Source: Desmodesmus armatus
Taxonomy: Eukaryota; Chlorophyta; Chlorophyceae; Sphaeropleales; Scenedesmaceae
Direction: 5' to 3'
Assembly (NCBI GenBank): GCA_007449985.2
Contig: VIIQ02000149.1
Location: 166,894 to 230,893, forward strand
Length of the DNA stretch: 64,000 nt
Shown: positions 59,793-64,000 of the stretch, one piece after another
Numbering within the stretch: the stretch's first letter is position 1
Layout of the letters: every line of letters starts with the position of its first letter
Position numbers and translations under genes: made by a program
The notes under the pieces: model-generated
What the model was told of the DNA's origin: nothing
The model's input: the letters and a program-made list of their open reading frames with translations, nothing else
Database searches by the model: none

Positions 59793-62304
59793 ATGTTGTT
59801 TATGGTCAGAAGGGACATATTGATTGTCATAGGCGTGCTGATTGCGGCATGGTTCATCAAGGTATGTCTGACAGCACGCATGCTGATGTACAGCACAACT
59901 GCAACCCCGTCCTTCCTTCCTTTCCCACCAGCCATACATGCATTGCTGCTGTTTTCAGCTCAGCACACGCAACGCAACCCATGGAATGGCACTGCATCTG
60001 CTTTGATTTCCCCATGGGACTGCCTCACATGTGAAGCACTGCCTTGACTCCTAAACCCACCTTAGCCCGAAGCTACTACAAGCTACTATCAGCATCGCAA
60101 CACAGAACGGCCGTGCTTATGTTGTTGCTGTTGCTGCTGTGTTGTGTTGTGTTGGCACAGGTTATTGCCGTCTTCATTTACTTGACTTACACCAGAAGGT
60201 ATGACATCCATATAGGGAAGGGGGGGGGGTGCGTGTGGATGGATGGGTGGGTGGGTGGGTGGGGGTGGGGCGGGGGTGCAAGGGTGGGGGTATTGTATGG
60301 GTGCATGGGTGGGTAAGGGTGGGTTGTGGGTGCGTGTGTGTGTGGGGGGGGGGGGGCACACTGATTGCTGCATTTCTACTGTGTGAGTTGCCTCTATGTC
60401 GGCTGAAGCACCGTGTAGCCTCCCTAAACCCTAAACACCCTAACCCAGACCCTGACCTTAGGGTTTGCAAGGCTATGAAGCTTTATCAGGAGCGGTATGC
60501 AAGACTGCATTGAGCGGCTGCCACCCTCTCTACCTCAATGCACAGCCATGTTTGTGCAAGGCGCTGAGCTCAAGTGTGTTTGGCATAGAGAATACATGTG
60601 CAGCTAGCATAGTGAACATGCAAGACGCGTGTATGTGGTTGTGGTGAGGGGGGGGGGGGGGTCGATGTCAGCACAGGGGCAGGTATGGTGCGGGCACTGT
60701 GGCACTGGGTCACAGCTATCTGCCCACCCACACTTCATGTCAGCACACCTAGAGCACACTCTTCCACAGAATCAGGACACAGCACCAGATAGCCACCCCC
60801 ACCACCCCCCCCCCACCCCCACCCACCCACCACCACCACCCACATCACCACCACCACCACACCACCACCACCACCAACCACAACACCACCTCCTGCTCAA
60901 CACCACATCTTCCACTCCACAGCGGTATCCTCTTCCCGCTACCCGTCCTCGTTTCATTCTCCTTCCAGTTACCTTCCATCCTTCCATCACATTCCTTCCC
61001 TCCCCCCCCCCCTTCCATCCTCACTGCAACTGCCTCACCCTTTCTGACGCCCCCCCCCCCTCTCACCCCCCCTCCCGCCCGCAGTCGCTCCGGCCAAGTG
61101 GACCAATGTCCTGTTGGGTTCCACCACTGCCCTACCCAGCACTCACCCCAAAACCCCATCTCCCTCCTCATTGCCTCCCACACACACACACACACACCCT
61201 GCAGTCACTCCTGGCACCCCCCCCCCCCCTCCCCTGCAGACACTCCTGGCAAAGGGACCCACAGGGCTCCACCAACGCCCTACCCAGCATTCACCCTCAA
61301 CACCACATAGCAGTGGCACACCTCCCCCTCTCCGCACCCCCCCCTCCCCAACACACTTCACCCCCCCCCCCCAAATGCCACCGGTCGCACTCACTACCAT
61401 TCTTCTCCTGCTCTGCCACCTTCTTCCCTCCATGCTCCTTCCGTTTTCCTATCAACTGCTTCCGCCATCCCTCCGTCCTCCCATTGTTCTGCCCTCTGCC
61501 GTCCGCCCTTGCAGTCGCTCTGGCCAAGGGGATCAAGGTTCCACCGAACCCCAAGGCCCTACTCGGCACTCACCCCCCTCAACCTCCTTACGATTGCCTC
61601 CCTACCCCCCCCCCCGCCCCGCAGTCGCTCTGGCCAAGGGGATGAGCAGGGCACAACCAACCCCCGTGCCAAGCTGGCGCGCACGCCACAGCACATCATA
61701 GCAGCACTGCCTGTCATGCCCTACAGCAGCCTGGCGATGATCGCCCCCACAGCACACTACAGCAGCAGCAGCAGCAGTAGTGATGGTGCAGCCGCCGCCA
61801 CCGAGCAGCAGCAGCAGCAGCAGGGTGTTATTGGAGCTGCTAAAGGTGTCATCGGTCAATTGCCGTGGCGGCGATCAACAGACTGGCACAGTCCATCCCA
61901 GCAGCAGCAGCAGCAGCAGCAGCAAGGGGTGACAGATGCCGGCAAACAGTCTTTCCGCTTCAATCTGCGACTCTCTCTCGACAGCGCTCTCCGCAAGCAG
62001 CAGCAGCAGCAGCAGATCGTTGCCGCTGCTGCTGTCGGTGACACCCCCCTTCCAGAGCACTCGACCTCTCCACCCCCACCCCCAGCAGCAGCAGAAGCAG
62101 CAGCAGCGCCAGACAGCGAAGCGGACACTTGTGCAATCTGCTTTTGTGACTTTGAGGGTCCTCAGTGGGTAAAGCAGCTGCCCTGTGGGCATTATTATCA
62201 CGAGGAATGCATTGACACATGGCTCAAAAAAGGTACCACATGCCCCCTGTGCAAACGGCCAGTGTGGGAAGAGGAGGAAGCAGAAGAGCAGCAGCAGGAG
62301 GAGG

Positions 62305-62337
<33 letters not shown>

Positions 62338-62467
62338 TGCAAGAGGAGGGGCATGTGGTGCTAGTGGTTGAGGGCAGTGCAGCTGCAGCAGCAACAGCAG
62401 CAGAACCGGCAGTGGGGCAGCCAGTCCCATCGTCAGCCGCGGCAACAGCAGCAAACCCCGCTGCTGG

Positions 62468-62502
<35 letters not shown>

Positions 62503-62534
62503 ACAGCCGTCATGTGGTGGTGGCAGTGCAGTAA
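59793..62534 (+). CDS. Membrane-anchored RING-H2 finger protein 2 (putative E3 ubiquitin ligase)
   Basis: Exons 59793-59861, 60161-60198 and 61625-62534 give 338 residues with no frame break. As in the first RING gene, a transmembrane helix (ILIVIGVLIAAWFIK, continued by VIAVFIYLTY) is split by the first intron and followed by a basic stop-transfer. A Gln/Ser-rich region (CAG repeats) leads to a RING-H2 finger at residues about 205-245, CAICFCDFEG to CPLC, with CGHYYHEEC supplying the C-x-H-x2-H-x2-C ligands. The tail is acidic then Gln- and Ala-rich. The shared plan (membrane helix, low-complexity linker, one RING-H2) fits ATL-like ligases; the two proteins could be distant paralogues. Copies of the exon 3 start lie in intron 2. 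Confidence 0.85.
60420..60462. repeat. Telomere-like CCCTAAA degenerate repeats
   Basis: CCCTAAACCCTAAACACCCT and CTAACCC lie in intron 2 of the RING gene. The run is too short to be more than an interstitial remnant or chance. Confidence 0.4.
61080..61620 (+). repeat. Upstream copies of the start of RING-2 exon 3
   Basis: CAGTCGCTC(T/C)GGCCAAG and the sequence after it recur at about 61081-61150 and 61511-61590, with shorter versions near 61199 and 61235. All are upstream of the functional acceptor at 61624, separated by C-rich spacer. Confidence 0.88.
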
Positions 62535-63221
62535 ACAGAGCAGTGGTGCATGCCTTGCTGCTGCGACTAGCTGCAGTACCGCTGCCGGCAGCCGCCTGCA
62601 GCAGCATCAACAGCAGCAGCACACATTACGAGTGTAGTGGGGTGTCTCAGTAGCCTGGGGGTGGCCTGGCACCCCGCTTTTGACACCCCCCCCCTCCCCG
62701 CAAGTCATTGGGTGTTTGGGCGGTACTCTTGGCAGTACGAGCTGTCCTGCAGTGTGGGTTGTGCCACTGGGGCCCCAGTACTTCGGCACACTGCCATTCA
62801 TATGCTGGTGTGTGCTGCTGTGCTACTAAGTGCACCGGGGAGGGGGGGTAGGGGTGCAACTGACAAGGTGCATCTGACAGGGTGCATCTGAGCATGGGTG
62901 GCATCCTTGCACACTTGTGCCCAACAGGGCATTGTGGGGTTCCCGATGTTGCAGTCCGTTGGGTGGGGGTGGGGGTATGTATCCGTCCTACTTCATACCC
63001 TAGGCTTGCAGTACATGTGTCACATGATGCACACATGCTCGTTGTATCCAGCATGTTGGCCAGTGTAGGGCACCCCTTTGGCCTGGGCCAGCAGCATTGT
63101 CTGTTTGTGGCGCTGCAGCTGCAGTATTTCATGCAGCAGCAGCAGCAGCAGCATTTCATGCAGCAGCAGCAGCAGGGGATGTGACAGGGTGATGCCTAGG
63201 TGACCGCTGGGCAGGGTTGCT

Positions 63222-63252
<31 letters not shown>
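63222..63252. repeat. Poly-G tract (31 bases)
   Basis: Uninterrupted G run. Confidence 0.95.
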
Positions 63253-63253
<1 letters not shown>

Positions 63254-63458
63254 CGCCACCCAGATACAGGTGGACCAGCAGTATTGATTTTGAATGGTTT
63301 GGCTGCTGCTGCATCTGGTGGTGTTACTGGTACGGCAGATGCCGCGTATGTACCTCTGTTTTTGTACCTGATTCAGCGTGTCTATCGAGCCGCCATCGTT
63401 GCTGTCACTGTCATGAATACAGTGGTGGTGTGGGCCTGAGTGTAACAACGCTGCCAGC

Positions 63459-63530
63459 AGAATACAATACAGAATACAATACAATACAAAATACAATACA
63501 ATACAGAATACAATACAGAATGAATACAGT
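63459..63530. repeat. (AATAC)n pentanucleotide microsatellite
   Basis: Tandem AATAC units interspersed with AGAATAC variants. Confidence 0.93.
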
Positions 63531-63740
63531 GTAGCTTGGGCTGGCTATCTTGTTCTGACTGCCAAGGGGCTTGATGCACGCCCGCAGGGCTCCTTTGTGC
63601 ATCACTCAGCAGCAGCAGCAGCAGGAGGGTGAACAAGGGTAATGAGTGAGTTGCGGTGCGGATCTGTGTACATGTGGGGGTGTGCATGTGTTTGTCTACA
63701 ATGCTGCAGCAGGCAGCACTTTGAGGCATGTGGATCTATC

Positions 63741-63797
63741 AGGGTGAACTTCAACCTGGGTTGAGGGTCCCAAACCTTCAAGGTTGAAGTTCACCCT
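63741..63797. repeat. 17-bp perfect inverted repeat (hairpin)
   Basis: AGGGTGAACTTCAACCT at 63741-63757 is the exact reverse complement of AGGTTGAAGTTCACCCT at 63781-63797, with a 23-base loop. Confidence 0.9.
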
Positions 63798-64000
63798 CTC
63801 CGCCTTGAACAGCAGTTGTGTGCTATCAGCGAGGCTGGTGTGCTGCAGATGGGTTTGGCGGCGGGGCTGTATGGCAGCCGGCACTCTGGCAAGTGCTTTG
63901 ACCAAAGCCTGCTTGCTAGCCACAATTGTGGCTGCATTTATGTCAGCTGTAAGCCTGGTTTGTGGCTGCAATTGTGGCTGTGTGTCGCACCAGGTTGCAA

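Larger units (their letters stand above)
62535..64000. other. 3' flank of the second RING gene and right edge
   Basis: G/T-rich on the plus strand, as after other plus-strand genes here. A TGTAA at about 63440 may be a polyadenylation signal. A poly-G run, an AATAC array and a hairpin are listed separately. No gene is recognised. Confidence 0.5.

Noticed and set aside
60629..61645. 338-codon Pro/His-rich ORF
   Set aside because: Low-complexity translation of C-rich intron 2 of the second RING gene and of its exon-edge copies.
12308..62534. CRISPR array, bacterial operon or phage island as an explanation for the repeats
   Set aside because: The repeats are exon edges with splice sites, not uniform direct repeats with unique spacers, and the genes are clearly eukaryotic.

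Overview
The window looks like nuclear DNA from a green alga, most likely a chlorophycean (Chlamydomonadales or Sphaeropleales type; Haematococcus-like is a guess). The reasons are GT-AG introns every 50-300 coding bases, abundant CAG/CTG and poly-C/poly-G tracts, Ala/Gln/Ser homopolymers inside proteins, a nuclear gene for plastid ribosomal protein uL22 with a transit peptide, and a dynein-2 (intraflagellar transport) subunit gene. I joined exons by hand using splice consensus, reading phase and family similarity.

Layout: (1) 2-466 (+), last exon of a leucine-rich protein. (2) 1814-6961 (+), secreted proline-rich GCC2/GCC3-type cysteine-rich protein, nine exons. (3) 12308-14102 (-), membrane RING-H2 protein. 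(4) 14584-18987 (+), plastid rhodanese-like protein. (5) 20905-23155 (-), plastid uL22. (6) 23504-30011 (+), WDR34/DYNC2I2-like dynein-2 intermediate chain. (7, 8) 32362-35337 and 37896-40562 (-), tandem paralogues of a secreted protein with half a disintegrin domain. (9) 44328-52100 (-), secreted S9 prolyl-oligopeptidase-family peptidase. (10) 56072-58900 (-), Nudix-like hydrolase. (11) 59793-62534 (+), a second membrane RING-H2 protein. Three neighbouring pairs are head to head (3/4, 5/6, 10/11). Long spacers without recognisable genes lie on the 3' sides of genes and tend to be G/T-rich on the coding strand of the adjacent gene.

The most striking structure is shared by most of the multi-exon genes. 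Short tandem duplications span one exon-intron boundary, so introns carry extra copies of exon edges together with their splice sites. In every case I found, copies of the exon start (acceptor side) lie upstream of the functional exon and copies of the exon end (donor side) lie downstream. The richest arrays are in the rhodanese gene, the S9 peptidase and the Nudix gene.

A second pattern is six single-base deletions, mostly in short G, C or T runs, that break the reading frame of three otherwise well-conserved genes (rhodanese, WDR34-like, S9 peptidase). Consensus error from long-read sequencing is the simplest explanation, but real decay cannot be excluded from sequence alone.
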